Below are positions 1 through 7,154 of a DNA stretch of 37,231 bases, piece after piece (positions within the stretch are counted from its first letter, which is position 1; every line of letters begins with the position of its first letter). Source of the stretch: Candidatus Cloacimonadales bacterium (GTDB taxonomy: Bacteria; Cloacimonadota; Cloacimonadia; Cloacimonadales; TCS61); contig JAUSOT010000053.1 of the NCBI GenBank assembly GCA_030656075.1, forward strand, positions 1-37,231, read 5' to 3'. A model generated the notes under the pieces. The model made no database searches. It had not been told where the DNA came from and saw nothing but the letters and a program-made list of their open reading frames with translations. The translations under genes and the position numbers were made by a program.

Positions 1-228
1 AAGGGAATTTTGAAATCCGGTTCGCATTGGACGGATATTTTCATTTCCACCGGGAAGAAATTCCAGATTATCGATGGTTTGATCACTAATTTCCACATGC
101 CGGAATCCACTTTGATGATGCTGGTTTCAGCTTTTGCGGGTTATGAGAACATTATGAAAGCCTATAAAATCGCTGTCGAAGAAAAATATCGCTTTTTCAG
201 TTATGGTGATGCGATGGTGATAATATGA
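1..228 (+). CDS. queA: QueA C-terminal fragment (S-adenosylmethionine:tRNA ribosyltransferase-isomerase), 5' truncated by window edge
   Basis: Frame 1 is open from the first base to a TGA at 226-228, giving the last 75 residues of a protein that began outside the window. The fragment carries the conserved QueA C-terminus, including [19 protein letters not shown] and FFSYGDAM. QueA transfers and isomerises the ribosyl group of SAM onto preQ1-modified tRNA to form epoxyqueuosine in the wobble base of GUN-anticodon tRNAs; it is cytosolic. Only the C-terminal domain is visible, so catalytic completeness cannot be judged. A small inverted-repeat element separates it from birA on the same strand. 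The family call is very safe because this C-terminal block is diagnostic. Confidence 0.93.
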   Translation, partial: KGILKSGSHWTDIFISTGKKFQIIDGLITNFHMPESTLMMLVSAFAGYENIMKAYKIAVEEKYRFFSYGDAMVII

Positions 229-252
229 AAGATTCTTCACTATGATTCTCCC

Positions 253-355
253 TGTCTTTGCGAGGAACGCAAGTGACGCGACAATCATCTCTTTCTCTTC
301 TTTCAGCGGTAGAGATTGCTTCGAAAGATGCCGGTGAGAGATTACTCGCAAAGAC
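253..355. repeat. 103-bp intergenic inverted-repeat element
   Basis: The ends form a perfect 12-bp inverted repeat, TGTCTTTGCGAG at 253-264 and CTCGCAAAGACA at 344-355. Inner segments (GACAATC near 280 and GAGATTGC near 313) are also partly complementary. The general form, a TCATTGCGAGG-like arm with an inner CAATC/GATTG pair, resembles a palindromic intergenic repeat seen in many unrelated bacterial genomes. There is no coding potential. It fills most of the queA-birA gap and could form a long hairpin in the transcript. Confidence 0.7.
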
Positions 356-370
356 ACTAATGAGGCAATC

Positions 371-1120
371 ATGAAAACCTTCCAACATCCCATATTTGAC
401 GAAGTCTATTTTTACGAAAAATTAAACAGCACATCCAAACAAGCAGCAAAACTAATAGAAGATCAGACTGCTCAAGGCAATTTTCTTATCATCGCTAATG
501 AACAAACCGGTGGCATCGGACGCAACCAGAATCACTGGTCATCTCCTCTGGGAGGCATCTGGTTGACAGCAGCCTTGTATGGTTTATCTGTATCATCCAA
601 CCTGACGATCTTCACCGGAATCTCCATCCATAAAGCACTTTGCGAACTATTTCCTGCAATTCATGAAAATCTCAAAATCAAGTGGCCGAATGACATCTAC
701 TTGAAAGACAAAAAACTCGTTGGTATTCTTGCCAGCCACAATCAGGCAGAAAAATATCATCTGCTGGGAATCGGTTTAAACTCCAACGTTGAAAACATCC
801 CGGAAGAAATCTCTGAAACGGCAATTTCACTTTCCCAATTCCTTCAACAAGAAATAGAAAACGAAAAATTGATCACAAAGATCTTCGATAATTTCGCATC
901 CGAGCTTCCTGAATTTATCGAAGGAAATCTGGATATTAAATATTTCAATCAACACTCTCTTTTGGAAGGCAAAGAAATTCTTCTCGACACCGATTTCGAT
1001 CAATTTGAAGGGATATGTAAAGGCATCAACAAAAGAGGTGCAATTCTAATCGAACTGAAATCCGGTATGATCCAGCCATTTTACTCCGGTACAATTATCA
1101 ATTGGATAAAAACAAACTAA
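371..1120 (+). CDS. birA: Biotin--[acetyl-CoA-carboxylase] ligase, catalytic-domain-only type
   Basis: A 249-residue protein that activates biotin with ATP and attaches it to the biotin carboxyl carrier lysine of biotin-dependent carboxylases. Visible hallmarks are the biotinoyl-AMP binding segment near residues 44-60 (EQTGGIGRNQNHWSSP, a slightly degenerate form of the usual GRGRxGRxW loop) and KWPND at 104-108 followed by KKLVGIL, both diagnostic of the family. There is no N-terminal winged-helix domain. It is therefore a class I monofunctional ligase and is not expected to repress biotin genes as E. coli BirA does. The ATG at 371 is preceded by GAGG at a 5-7 base distance. It is on the same strand as queA, separated by the palindromic element. 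The degenerate glycine-rich loop is the only oddity. Confidence 0.9.
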   Translation: MKTFQHPIFDEVYFYEKLNSTSKQAAKLIEDQTAQGNFLIIANEQTGGIGRNQNHWSSPLGGIWLTAALYGLSVSSNLTIFTGISIHKALCELFPAIHENLKIKWPNDIYLKDKKLVGILASHNQAEKYHLLGIGLNSNVENIPEEISETAISLSQFLQQEIENEKLITKIFDNFASELPEFIEGNLDIKYFNQHSLLEGKEILLDTDFDQFEGICKGINKRGAILIELKSGMIQPFYSGTIINWIKTN

Positions 1121-1566
1121 ACACAGAGCCACGGAGACACAGAGGTCACAGAGCTGAAAAAATGATTAATTCGAAAACCTTGCGAACGGTGATCGAGCTT
1201 TCAAGAGAACTTATTCTTCGTAACGGTTGGATTTATAAATTATAAAAAAGAGTTCTGCCTAATTAGCAGAAAAAAACATAGAGTTGAATTATTACTGCCT
1301 CACCCCAACCCTCTCCTAATTCGCTCCGCAGGAGAGGGAGAACCGCCTTTTCCTTCTCCAACGGTTTGTGAGACAGGCCGGTATTATGGAGAAGGTGTCC
1401 CGAAAGCTTTCGGGACGGATGAGGCTAAGTAATTAGAAATGACAGATTTAGTAATCATTACTATGTTAGAAGGTAATGCTATTATAATCCGTTTCTCAAT
1501 TATAATAAACAGAATAAGTTATGAATTATGAAAAAGGCTTAAATTATAAAATAATGAGGAGTTAAC
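1121..1566. other. Gene-free spacer made of dispersed repeat fragments
   Basis: No credible gene lies here. The spacer opens with an ACAGAG-rich stretch (1124-1150, a repeated CACAGAG/CACGGAGACACAG pattern). It then holds an element at 1297-1425 bounded by GCCTCA (1297-1302) and TGAGGC (1420-1425). Inside this element are three palindromes: CTCTCCT with AGGAGAG (about 1311-1336), CCTTCTCCA (1352-1360) with TGGAGAAGG (1387-1395), and the perfect 18-base TCCCGAAAGCTTTCGGGA (1398-1415). From 1430 to 1560 it is AT-rich and probably holds the promoter of the next gene. GAGG at 1557-1560, just before the 1567 start, serves as its ribosome binding site. Confidence 0.6.
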
Positions 1567-2136
1567 ATGAAAGCAATTCTATTTAACGGAAGCCCGAGAG
1601 CTAATGGAAATACCTTTGAAATGTTGAAATCCGTTTCTGAAATTCTAAATGAAAATAACATCGAAACAGAAATTGTGCAGATCGGCGGAAAACCGGTAAA
1701 TGGTTGCAAAGCCTGCGGTACATGCTTCAAGAGCGAAGATAAACGCTGCATTCAAAAAGATGAAATGAATGAATATTTTGCTAGGATGATGAAAGCAGAT
1801 GCGATCATCATGGGGTCTCCCACTTATTATGCTGATCTTACTCCGGAAACAAAAGCTCTCATCGATCGTTGTGGATTTCTGAACATAGCCAATGGCGGAG
1901 CATTGAAAAGAAAACTCGGTGCGGCAGTTGTGGCAGTTCGCAGAGCCGGAGCTATCCATGTCTTCGATTCCATCAATCATTTCTTTCTGATTAACCAGAT
2001 GATCATTCCCGGCAGCAGTTACTGGAATATGAGCCTGGCCAGAACATTTGGTGATTACGAAAAAGATGAGGAAGGAGTGAAGACAATGAAAACTCTGGGA
2101 GAAAACATTGCCTGGCTGCTGGAGAAGATCAAATAG
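1567..2136 (+). CDS. Iron-sulfur flavoprotein / NADPH-dependent FMN reductase-like protein
   Basis: A 189-residue flavodoxin-fold protein. The N-terminus MKAILFNGSPRANGNT is the typical FMN phosphate-binding strand-loop of the NADPH-dependent FMN reductase/ISF superfamily. Cysteines at 47, 50, 53 and 61 form CX2CX2CX7C, the compact [4Fe-4S] motif characteristic of archaeal and anaerobe iron-sulfur flavoproteins. MGSPTYYADLTPETKALIDR (about 80-99) is the second FMN-binding region. These proteins pass electrons between ferredoxin-type donors and acceptors such as O2, H2O2 or quinones, usually for redox protection in anaerobes; the specific partner here cannot be told. It stands alone between a repeat spacer and an AT-rich gene pair, with a good GAGG ribosome site. 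The family is clear, the physiological role is not. Confidence 0.85.
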   Translation: MKAILFNGSPRANGNTFEMLKSVSEILNENNIETEIVQIGGKPVNGCKACGTCFKSEDKRCIQKDEMNEYFARMMKADAIIMGSPTYYADLTPETKALIDRCGFLNIANGGALKRKLGAAVVAVRRAGAIHVFDSINHFFLINQMIIPGSSYWNMSLARTFGDYEKDEEGVKTMKTLGENIAWLLEKIK

Positions 2137-2233
2137 CAGAGATGTTGTGTTAAGAACCTGGAGAATTTGGAGAATTTTACGCATTATCGCGTTCGGTTGA
2201 ATGTGATTTTGAAGATGGGATAGAAGAAAAATC

Positions 2234-2262
2234 TTGACGAAAACCTGATCTAATTCTTTTAA
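2234..2262 (+). promoter_or_regulatory. Candidate sigma-70 promoter for the AT-rich gene pair
   Basis: TTGACG at 2234-2239, a 17-base spacer and TTTTAA at 2257-2262 give a near-consensus -35 with a weaker -10. The predicted start of transcription would lie about 55 bases before the ATG at 2324. This is pattern recognition only. Confidence 0.4.
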
Positions 2263-2323
2263 GAAAATGTGATAGAAATAAATAAGTAAATGAGCATTAA
2301 GGAAATTAAACTGAAGAGTAATT

Positions 2324-3253
2324 ATGAGAATTAATTTGAATTCAGGAGTCTATTTGCAGATTCAAGGAGATTTGGGTAAATACAATTCCATTCCGATAGA
2401 TACATTAATAAAAATTTCAAAAAATTTACAAAAATTAATATTCACAATAGCTAAATATGACTTACCATCGGATGAACCCCTTATCATGGAAAATTTCATT
2501 ATTGAGCTAGTTGGTTTTGAAAAAGGAAGCGCTGTTCCTATGTTTGCTTATTCTCCTCGTACAGAAAACACATATGGCTTGAATTGGCAATTACATAGAG
2601 TATCTGTAAATGAGAAGTTTGAGAAATTGATAGAGATATCAAGTTTAGATAACTACAATGAGTTGAAAAATCTATATCCAGAGAGCAGTAAGAGAATTCC
2701 TATTGTAAATGATTTATATAAATTTGCTAATGACTTTAATAATTCTCCTGTATCGATCGTAGATTATCAAGAAGAGGAAAAGAAGTTTATCCCTCTTTAT
2801 AAAATCAATAAATTTGAAAACTCTGTAAAAAAAGAACTTATAAAAGAAGAAAAAATCTTCGAATCTGTTAGTAAAGAAATCAATGAAGGAGTAGCAAAAG
2901 TAGAAGTTACTACTGCAAATGGCAAAATTACTAAGAAAATTATAGATTATTATACACAGAGAAATATATCATTAGAATATGCTCCTGAAGTAATTGTATC
3001 CAAAATGTGTACATATGTTTTAAAATATCCTCTAAGATGCCTATTTGAAAAAGAGGATGACTTTTTTGTAATCCAATCAGAAATGCTTAGTATAATTGGA
3101 ACAGGTCTTACTCGAGATGAAGCTGAAGAATCATTTTCTGAAGAATTTGATTTTATTTATCGAAGATTTAATAGTTTAGATGATGAAGCACTCACAAACC
3201 ACAATAAGTTAATAAAATCAATTTTGAATCAAATTGTAGACAAGATTGAATAA
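2324..3253 (+). CDS. Uncharacterised protein with HicB-like C-terminal segment
   Basis: A 309-residue protein that I do not recognise as a named family over its full length. The N-terminal two thirds (about 1-205) is charged and has no obvious motif. The C-terminal part (about 235-300) contains FEKEDDFFVIQSEMLSIIG followed by GLTRDEAEESFSEEFDFIY. This pattern resembles the HicB-type RNase H-like antitoxin fold, in which a short sheet of three strands is followed by a TxxEAxxxFxEEF helix. It is translationally coupled to the next gene, since its TAA at 3251-3253 shares an A with the ATG at 3253. Both genes are visibly more AT-rich than their neighbours, with many AAA, AAT and ATA codons, which suggests horizontal acquisition. 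The assignment as the antitoxin partner is inference from the C-terminal pattern and from the downstream gene. Confidence 0.55.
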   Translation: MRINLNSGVYLQIQGDLGKYNSIPIDTLIKISKNLQKLIFTIAKYDLPSDEPLIMENFIIELVGFEKGSAVPMFAYSPRTENTYGLNWQLHRVSVNEKFEKLIEISSLDNYNELKNLYPESSKRIPIVNDLYKFANDFNNSPVSIVDYQEEEKKFIPLYKINKFENSVKKELIKEEKIFESVSKEINEGVAKVEVTTANGKITKKIIDYYTQRNISLEYAPEVIVSKMCTYVLKYPLRCLFEKEDDFFVIQSEMLSIIGTGLTRDEAEESFSEEFDFIYRRFNSLDDEALTNHNKLIKSILNQIVDKIE

Positions 3254-3540
3254 TGAACACACTTGATCCAAAAAAAACATACCGTAATTTAAAAAAGAAA
3301 GGATTTTCTGATACTGTTAATAACAGCTCTGATCACAAATATTTAGAATTGTTCCATAATAATAAATTAGTTCTTCATACGAAGATTAGTCATAGTAATG
3401 AAGATATTAGAAAACATTTGATAAAAATGATGTCTTTTCAATGCAATTTAACAAAATCAGAATTCATTGATTTAGCCAATTGTCCATTAACCAAAGAGAA
3501 CTATTTAGAAATACTCGAGAATAAAGGATTATTAGATTAA
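3253..3540 (+). CDS. Small HicA-like protein (putative toxin of a two-gene module)
   Basis: A 95-residue basic protein starting at the ATG that overlaps the upstream stop by one base. The layout LKKKGF (about 13-18), SSDHKYLEL (about 25-33), LVLHTKISHS (39-48) and a C-terminal helical tail matches the small double-stranded-RNA-binding-like fold of HicA mRNA interferases. In that fold a GF strand, a G/S-S/D-H segment and a final H near the third strand are conserved, the last histidine being catalytic. Here H28 and H46 are the candidates. The usual HicA order is toxin first. Here the larger gene precedes, and it is much longer than a normal HicB (about 70-140 residues). The pair may be a variant HicAB module or an unrelated two-gene system. 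Similarity was judged by eye only. Confidence 0.5.
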   Translation: MNTLDPKKTYRNLKKKGFSDTVNNSSDHKYLELFHNNKLVLHTKISHSNEDIRKHLIKMMSFQCNLTKSEFIDLANCPLTKENYLEILENKGLLD

Positions 3541-3546
3541 TAACTT

Positions 3547-3569
3547 AGGGCAGACCAATGATCTGCCCT
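3547..3569 (+). terminator. Hairpin after the HicA-like gene
   Basis: A perfect 8-bp stem, AGGGCAGA (3547-3554) and TCTGCCCT (3562-3569), closes a 7-base loop six bases after the stop codon. The following sequence is TACATAATTC, so there is no strong U tract. It may be a weak terminator or simply another palindromic repeat. Confidence 0.45.
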
Positions 3570-3574
3570 TACAT

Positions 3575-3670
3575 AATTCTCCCTGCTATTCTACCTTTTC
3601 CCATGGATAGGGGATCAAGGGGTCGATAATTCTCCCTGCTCCTCTACGTTTCCTCTTTGCCAAAGAGGAA
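3575..3670. repeat. Short repeats and hairpin between convergent genes
   Basis: The 13-mer AATTCTCCCTGCT occurs twice, at 3575-3587 and 3628-3640. A perfect 9-bp hairpin follows (TTCCTCTTT at 3650-3658, loop GCC, AAAGAGGAA at 3662-3670). No coding potential is seen. The region separates the plus-strand gene pair from the 3' end of the TonB-dependent receptor gene. Confidence 0.55.
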
Positions 3671-3688
3671 CTGCAAGGAGTTCAGATT

Positions 3689-6184
3689 TTAAAATCCCAC
3701 TCTAATCCCAGCAATAACATTCCTGCCGGCTCCGGGAAAATAGTAATTCTCTCCCCAATGATAATAAGAACTCATTGCTGAATTGTATAAATCATATCCT
3801 TCATAGTAACCTGCAGTTTCATATTCTTTATCTAATAGATTATTCACTTTCAAATTTATCGAAACATCTACTAAATCGAAGAGGTTGGCAAACTCATAGC
3901 TGACATTGAGATTCAACAATTGATAAGGCTCTACAACCCGATCTTCATTTTCGGAATTATCTAAAAATTGCTGCCCAACATGCTGCACCTGCACAGATGC
4001 GAAAAGGTCATTCCATCTATAAGCTAGTTTCGTGTTTGCTAAAATGTCAGGAAAACCTCCTATCTTATTATCAGTAATATCAGTATATGAGTAATCAATG
4101 ATTTCCCAACTCTCATCATCATAAATCGGTTGTTTCAAAACGAAACCTTTGAAATAATTATCGTTATAACTAAAACTTCCGCTCCATTCCAGGTTAGAAA
4201 GCAACTCGGCTTCGGCTTCCAGTTCCACACCGCGATGCACAGTCGCATCGGCATTACCGCGAATGGGGCTGCCATCGTCTTTCACGCCGCCGTAGCCAAC
4301 GATCTCATCCTGAAAATTCATCCAGAAAAGATTGGTTTTCACTTTCCAACTACCCGTATCGTAGCCAAATCCAAGTTCATAATCCATCAGTTTTTCGGGC
4401 TTCACGTAAGGATCGCTCCAATCTATATGATCGACTTCTCCATTCACAAAAATCGTATCGGATTTAGCAAAAAGCGGAGTCACACCGAGATCGTCCGGTC
4501 CGTCCCAAAGATCGTAAAGTTCGGCGTCGGTCGGTTCGCGCTGCGCAAATGAAACGTTTGCGTAAACATTCATCGCTTCGTTCAAGTTATAATTCACACC
4601 AAAGCGGGGATTGAAGAAATTGTAATCCACCTGGTAGGAATTCAGAAATTCTCCGGTAAAATTTCCCGATTCATGCTGCTGGAATTCGTAATTTATCATT
4701 TGATAATGCAAGTTTGCCATGATGCTCAAATCGGAAAGCGGTTGAAAAATCTCGTTCACATAAAAAGTGTAATAGGATTTATCGCCGGTGTAATTGTGAT
4801 ATTCCTGACCTTTTTCGTAATTGATTCCCAAAGTGTCCGCTCCGAAAACTTTTTCGATCTCACCCCAATGTTCGCTGTTGAACAGGCTGATATAGCTGCC
4901 GGCTGTCAGCTTGCCGAAGGGATGGTTCCAATTCAGGTTACCAATCCAGCCGTACTGATTTTTCTCCACCCATTTCTGTTTGATTAAATCTGCTTCCAAA
5001 GTATACTGAACATCTGCCAATCCGTATTCCCAAAGATCCCGGTCTTCTTTAAACTGTTCATAATAGCCTTTCCCTTTGATGTAGAAAAGCGAGTTCTTCG
5101 CACTCAGATTTTCATTGATCATATAGCTATGATGCAGTTCCATATGCGGCTGGCTGAAATCATCGATTTCGTTATCATAAGTAATTGGATTGTTTCGATG
5201 ATTTTCCTGCAGATCGCCTTCATAGGAAGCATACCAGGCGGCATGCGTAAGTTCCTTGCCGCCATAAAAATTCAATTCTATAATGCTGCGTTCTCCCATT
5301 TTGCTGAGACCGGCAAAATAAGCCCATTGCTCGGTGGCGCTGTTATCGCGGTAGCCATCGGATTTGATGCTGGACAGACGCAAATTCAACTTAAAATAAT
5401 TCAGAATTTCGCGGGTTGTTTTGAAGCCGTATTTTACTGTGTTGTAGCTACCAAAATTGGTAAAAACTTCTGAACCTTGAGGTGCGCTCACATCACTGGT
5501 CTGCATGTTCAGAGAACCGCCGAAAGTAGAAACTCCGTAGATGGAACTTCCCACTCCGCGTTGGAATTGAATATCGGAAATGCTCTCCGCAAAATCGGGC
5601 ATATCCACCCAGTAAACCTGGTGATCTTCCGGGTCATTCAGGGGAATTCCGTTGATCATCACACCGATGCGTGTCTGGTCGAAACCGCGGATTTTAAGGT
5701 AGGAATAGCCCATTCCACTGCCGGCATCCGCATAGGAAAGCACGTTGGGAAGTTCATTCATCAGCATGGGAATATCCTGACCAAAATTAGCTTCCTCGAT
5801 CATTTCCTTATTCATGTTCGTGAAGGTGACGGGGGTTTCCCGTTCCACAGCCCGGGTGGAAGAAATCGAAATTCCTTCAATCTCGGTTGGTTTTCTTCGA
5901 AGCTTTATCAATAGAACTCTTTCGGATGGAAAATCGATCTCTTTTTGCAGTATTTCGTAACCAAGCCGTTTGAAAACAATTGTATATTTTCCCGGATCCA
6001 GATCCGTGAGTGTGAATTTACCGGATTTATCTGTAACGGTTCCTTGATTGGAATTCTGTATGAAAACTGACACTCCATCCAATTCAGCATCGTTTTCGGC
6101 AGATTTCACCTGCCCCATCAAGGTGTCTGCCAGCAGCAGATTGGCAACTATTAAAACTAGCATAAGAAATAATATTTTTTTCAT
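3689..6184 (-). CDS. TonB-dependent outer-membrane receptor, probably for thiamin
   Basis: An 831-residue outer-membrane transporter. I chose the ATG at 6184 because an AGGAGGAG ribosome site sits just before it and a signal peptide follows at once (MKKILFLMLVLIVANLLLAD). The longer open frame runs back through the leader terminator and is not credible. Order of parts: signal peptide 1-19; a carboxypeptidase-regulatory-like beta domain about 24-95; a TonB-box-like segment near 100-110; the plug domain about 115-225, with IRGFDQTRIGVMINGIPLND and the IYGVSTFGGSLNM region; then the beta-barrel, ending in a terminal phenylalanine (IAGIRVGF) for BAM recognition. Imported ligand passes to the periplasm using TonB energy. 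A TPP riboswitch in the leader ties expression to thiamin supply, so thiamin or a precursor is the likely ligand. The opposing start of the symporter gene lies across the repeat block. Confidence 0.93.
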   Translation of the reverse strand: MKKILFLMLVLIVANLLLADTLMGQVKSAENDAELDGVSVFIQNSNQGTVTDKSGKFTLTDLDPGKYTIVFKRLGYEILQKEIDFPSERVLLIKLRRKPTEIEGISISSTRAVERETPVTFTNMNKEMIEEANFGQDIPMLMNELPNVLSYADAGSGMGYSYLKIRGFDQTRIGVMINGIPLNDPEDHQVYWVDMPDFAESISDIQFQRGVGSSIYGVSTFGGSLNMQTSDVSAPQGSEVFTNFGSYNTVKYGFKTTREILNYFKLNLRLSSIKSDGYRDNSATEQWAYFAGLSKMGERSIIELNFYGGKELTHAAWYASYEGDLQENHRNNPITYDNEIDDFSQPHMELHHSYMINENLSAKNSLFYIKGKGYYEQFKEDRDLWEYGLADVQYTLEADLIKQKWVEKNQYGWIGNLNWNHPFGKLTAGSYISLFNSEHWGEIEKVFGADTLGINYEKGQEYHNYTGDKSYYTFYVNEIFQPLSDLSIMANLHYQMINYEFQQHESGNFTGEFLNSYQVDYNFFNPRFGVNYNLNEAMNVYANVSFAQREPTDAELYDLWDGPDDLGVTPLFAKSDTIFVNGEVDHIDWSDPYVKPEKLMDYELGFGYDTGSWKVKTNLFWMNFQDEIVGYGGVKDDGSPIRGNADATVHRGVELEAEAELLSNLEWSGSFSYNDNYFKGFVLKQPIYDDESWEIIDYSYTDITDNKIGGFPDILANTKLAYRWNDLFASVQVQHVGQQFLDNSENEDRVVEPYQLLNLNVSYEFANLFDLVDVSINLKVNNLLDKEYETAGYYEGYDLYNSAMSSYYHWGENYYFPGAGRNVIAGIRVGF

Positions 6185-6203
6185 TTTTTCTCCTCCTTTT
6201 CTG

Positions 6204-6227
6204 CTTACGAACTTTCCAGTTCGTAAG
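6204..6227. repeat. Perfect 10-bp hairpin in the receptor 5' leader
   Basis: CTTACGAACT (6204-6213), loop TTCC, AGTTCGTAAG (6218-6227) lies 20 bases upstream of the receptor start codon, inside its mRNA leader. It may protect the transcript or be a dispersed palindrome. A second palindrome, CGAAGC with GCTTCG, is near 6259-6274. Confidence 0.6.
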
Positions 6228-6324
6228 ATAATAATTTTGAAAGTTTCCACTTCCATTTTTCGAAGCAGAAGCTTCGTTTGTTCTTTCCTACCGAACCGAA
6301 AGATTCGGAAGGAGACCGTCTCAT

Positions 6325-6365
6325 AAACAAAAAACCACATTCCAGCGGAATACAGGAATGTGGTT
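6325..6365 (-). terminator. Riboswitch-linked rho-independent terminator
   Basis: Read on the minus strand, an 11-bp perfect stem (AACCACATTCC at 6365-6355 with GGAATGTGGTT at 6343-6333) encloses an 11-base loop and is followed by TTTTGTTT. It lies between the TPP aptamer and the receptor coding region, the classical position of an expression platform. Part of the loop and 3' arm (minus-strand TCCGCTGG, 6349-6342) is exactly complementary to the aptamer segment CCAGCGGA (minus strand, 6407-6400), giving a candidate 8-bp antiterminator. Confidence 0.85.
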
Positions 6366-6392
6366 ATTCTAAATAAATTATCAATTTCTTCA

Positions 6393-6466
6393 TTTTTCCT
6401 CCGCTGGCATTATCCAGATCAGGTTCAAGGGTATTTCTCAGCCATCAGTCGGCACCCCTAAATCAG
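6393..6466 (-). ncRNA. TPP riboswitch (THI element)
   Basis: Read on the minus strand, all conserved blocks of the thiamin pyrophosphate aptamer appear in order: GGGGTGCC (6458-6451), GGCTGAGA, TACCC, GAACCTGATCTGGATAATGC and CAGCGGAGGAA. The CUGAGA block binds the pyrimidine ring side and the second arm binds the pyrophosphate via metal ions. It precedes the terminator and the TonB-dependent receptor gene, so thiamin sufficiency should stop transcription before the receptor gene. THI elements ahead of TonB-dependent receptors are an established arrangement in Bacteroidetes. Confidence 0.97.
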
Positions 6467-6500
6467 ATTTTCACTAAACTTTTTAAAGATCTAACAAACT

Positions 6501-6529
6501 GAAATTCGAGGATCGGGTTTTTGTGTCAA
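6501..6529 (-). promoter_or_regulatory. Candidate promoter for the TPP-regulated receptor transcript
   Basis: On the minus strand TTGACA (6529-6524), a 17-base spacer and AATTTC (6506-6501) would start transcription near 6494, shortly before the aptamer. The -10 is poor; TTTAAA-like sequence slightly downstream is an alternative. Confidence 0.3.
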
Positions 6530-6548
6530 ATGGTTTTTTACTATTCTG

Positions 6549-7056
6549 ATGGTTCAATCGTCTCGATTGAACCAATTGTTTTTTCAGATCGTCCCGATCT
6601 GCTTTATCAATGAATGGCTTTCGGGACGAAAGCAAAAAACAGTGTGGACTCCTCGGGACGAGAAGTCCAACAATTTCACCCTGATTAACCTTAAAAAGGA
6701 TTTCTTTCAAGAACATCTTCCTGCTTAACACTTTCAAGGTTTCATTCAATTTTCTTTCTTCAACTCTGAAAGTGTCAATTCTGAGAATCTGCGGGATTTT
6801 ATGATGGTCCAATCGTTTCGATTGAACCAATTGTTTTTTCAGATCGTTCCGATCTGCTTTATCAATGAATGGCTTTCGGGACGAAAGCAAAAAATAGTGT
6901 GGACTCCTCGGGACGAGAAGTCCAACAATTTCACCCTGCTTAACCTTGAAAAGGCTTCTCTCGAGAACGTCTTCCTGCTTAGCACTTTCAAGGTTTCATT
7001 CAATTTTCTTTCTTCAACTCTGAAAGTGTCAATTCTGAGAATCTGCGGAAAAGACC
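6549..7056. repeat. 254-bp tandem duplication, gene-free
   Basis: Copy one (about 6549-6802) and copy two (about 6803-7056) are nearly identical, offset by exactly 254 bases, with only scattered substitutions. Each copy contains a row of perfect small hairpins: GTTCAAT with ATTGAAC, CAGAT with ATCTG, GCTTT with AAAGC, and GGACT with AGTCC. All four are closed by a TCGTCCCGA-like or TCGGGACGA-like core. A BIME-like unit follows, then the start of a second one. The whole stretch 6466-7130 lacks any credible gene. Open frames across it are repeat translations, with an internal peptide repeat that mirrors the duplication. Confidence 0.85.
6687..6794. repeat. BIME-like repeat pair, first tandem copy
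   Basis: Unit one (6687-6741) begins AACCTT and ends AAGGTT. Unit two (6762 to about 6794) begins AACTCTGAAAGTG and is cut short by the duplication junction. See the family description at 6942-7067. Confidence 0.65.
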
Positions 7057-7067
7057 TTTTCAGGGTT
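6942..7067. repeat. BIME-like repeat pair, second tandem copy
   Basis: Two units of about 53 bases lie head to tail. Unit one (6942-6995) runs from AACCTTGAAAAGG to CACTTTCAAGGTT. Unit two (7016-7067) runs from AACTCTGAAAGTG to CCTTTTCAGGGTT and is in the opposite orientation, since the GAAAAGG-type end is now on the right. Unit one uses CCTT/AAGG arms and unit two uses CTCT/AG(A/G)G arms. Most changes on one arm are matched on the other, as expected for selected hairpins. Confidence 0.75.
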
Positions 7068-7154
7068 TCAATTTATAAATTATTTGACTATAATTCTTAT
7101 TCCAAAATCTTCACAAACAAAAATGAGTAGTTTTCCAGATATAGGAGTGGAATT

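Noticed and set aside
4130-5914. Several open frames of 100-145 residues antisense to the TonB-dependent receptor
   Set aside because: Shadows of a well-supported coding region, without ribosome sites or known domains.
6185-6340. N-terminal extension of the receptor by 52 residues to an upstream ATG
   Set aside because: That start lies inside the riboswitch terminator, while the start at 6184 has AGGAGGAG and a signal peptide.
6483-6890. Open frame on the minus strand with an internally repeated peptide (SSRKPFIDKADR occurs twice)
   Set aside because: The repeat reflects the 254-bp DNA duplication and the frame runs through hairpins and BIME-like units; there is no ribosome site or family likeness.
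6549-7067. Possible CRISPR array, because of regularly repeated short palindromes
   Set aside because: The spacers are themselves repeats, there are only two copies of a 254-bp unit, and no cas genes are in the window.
6801-7130. Plus-strand open frame of 109 residues before the symporter
   Set aside because: It is a translation of the second tandem copy and its BIME-like units, rich in F, S and L with no recognisable domain.
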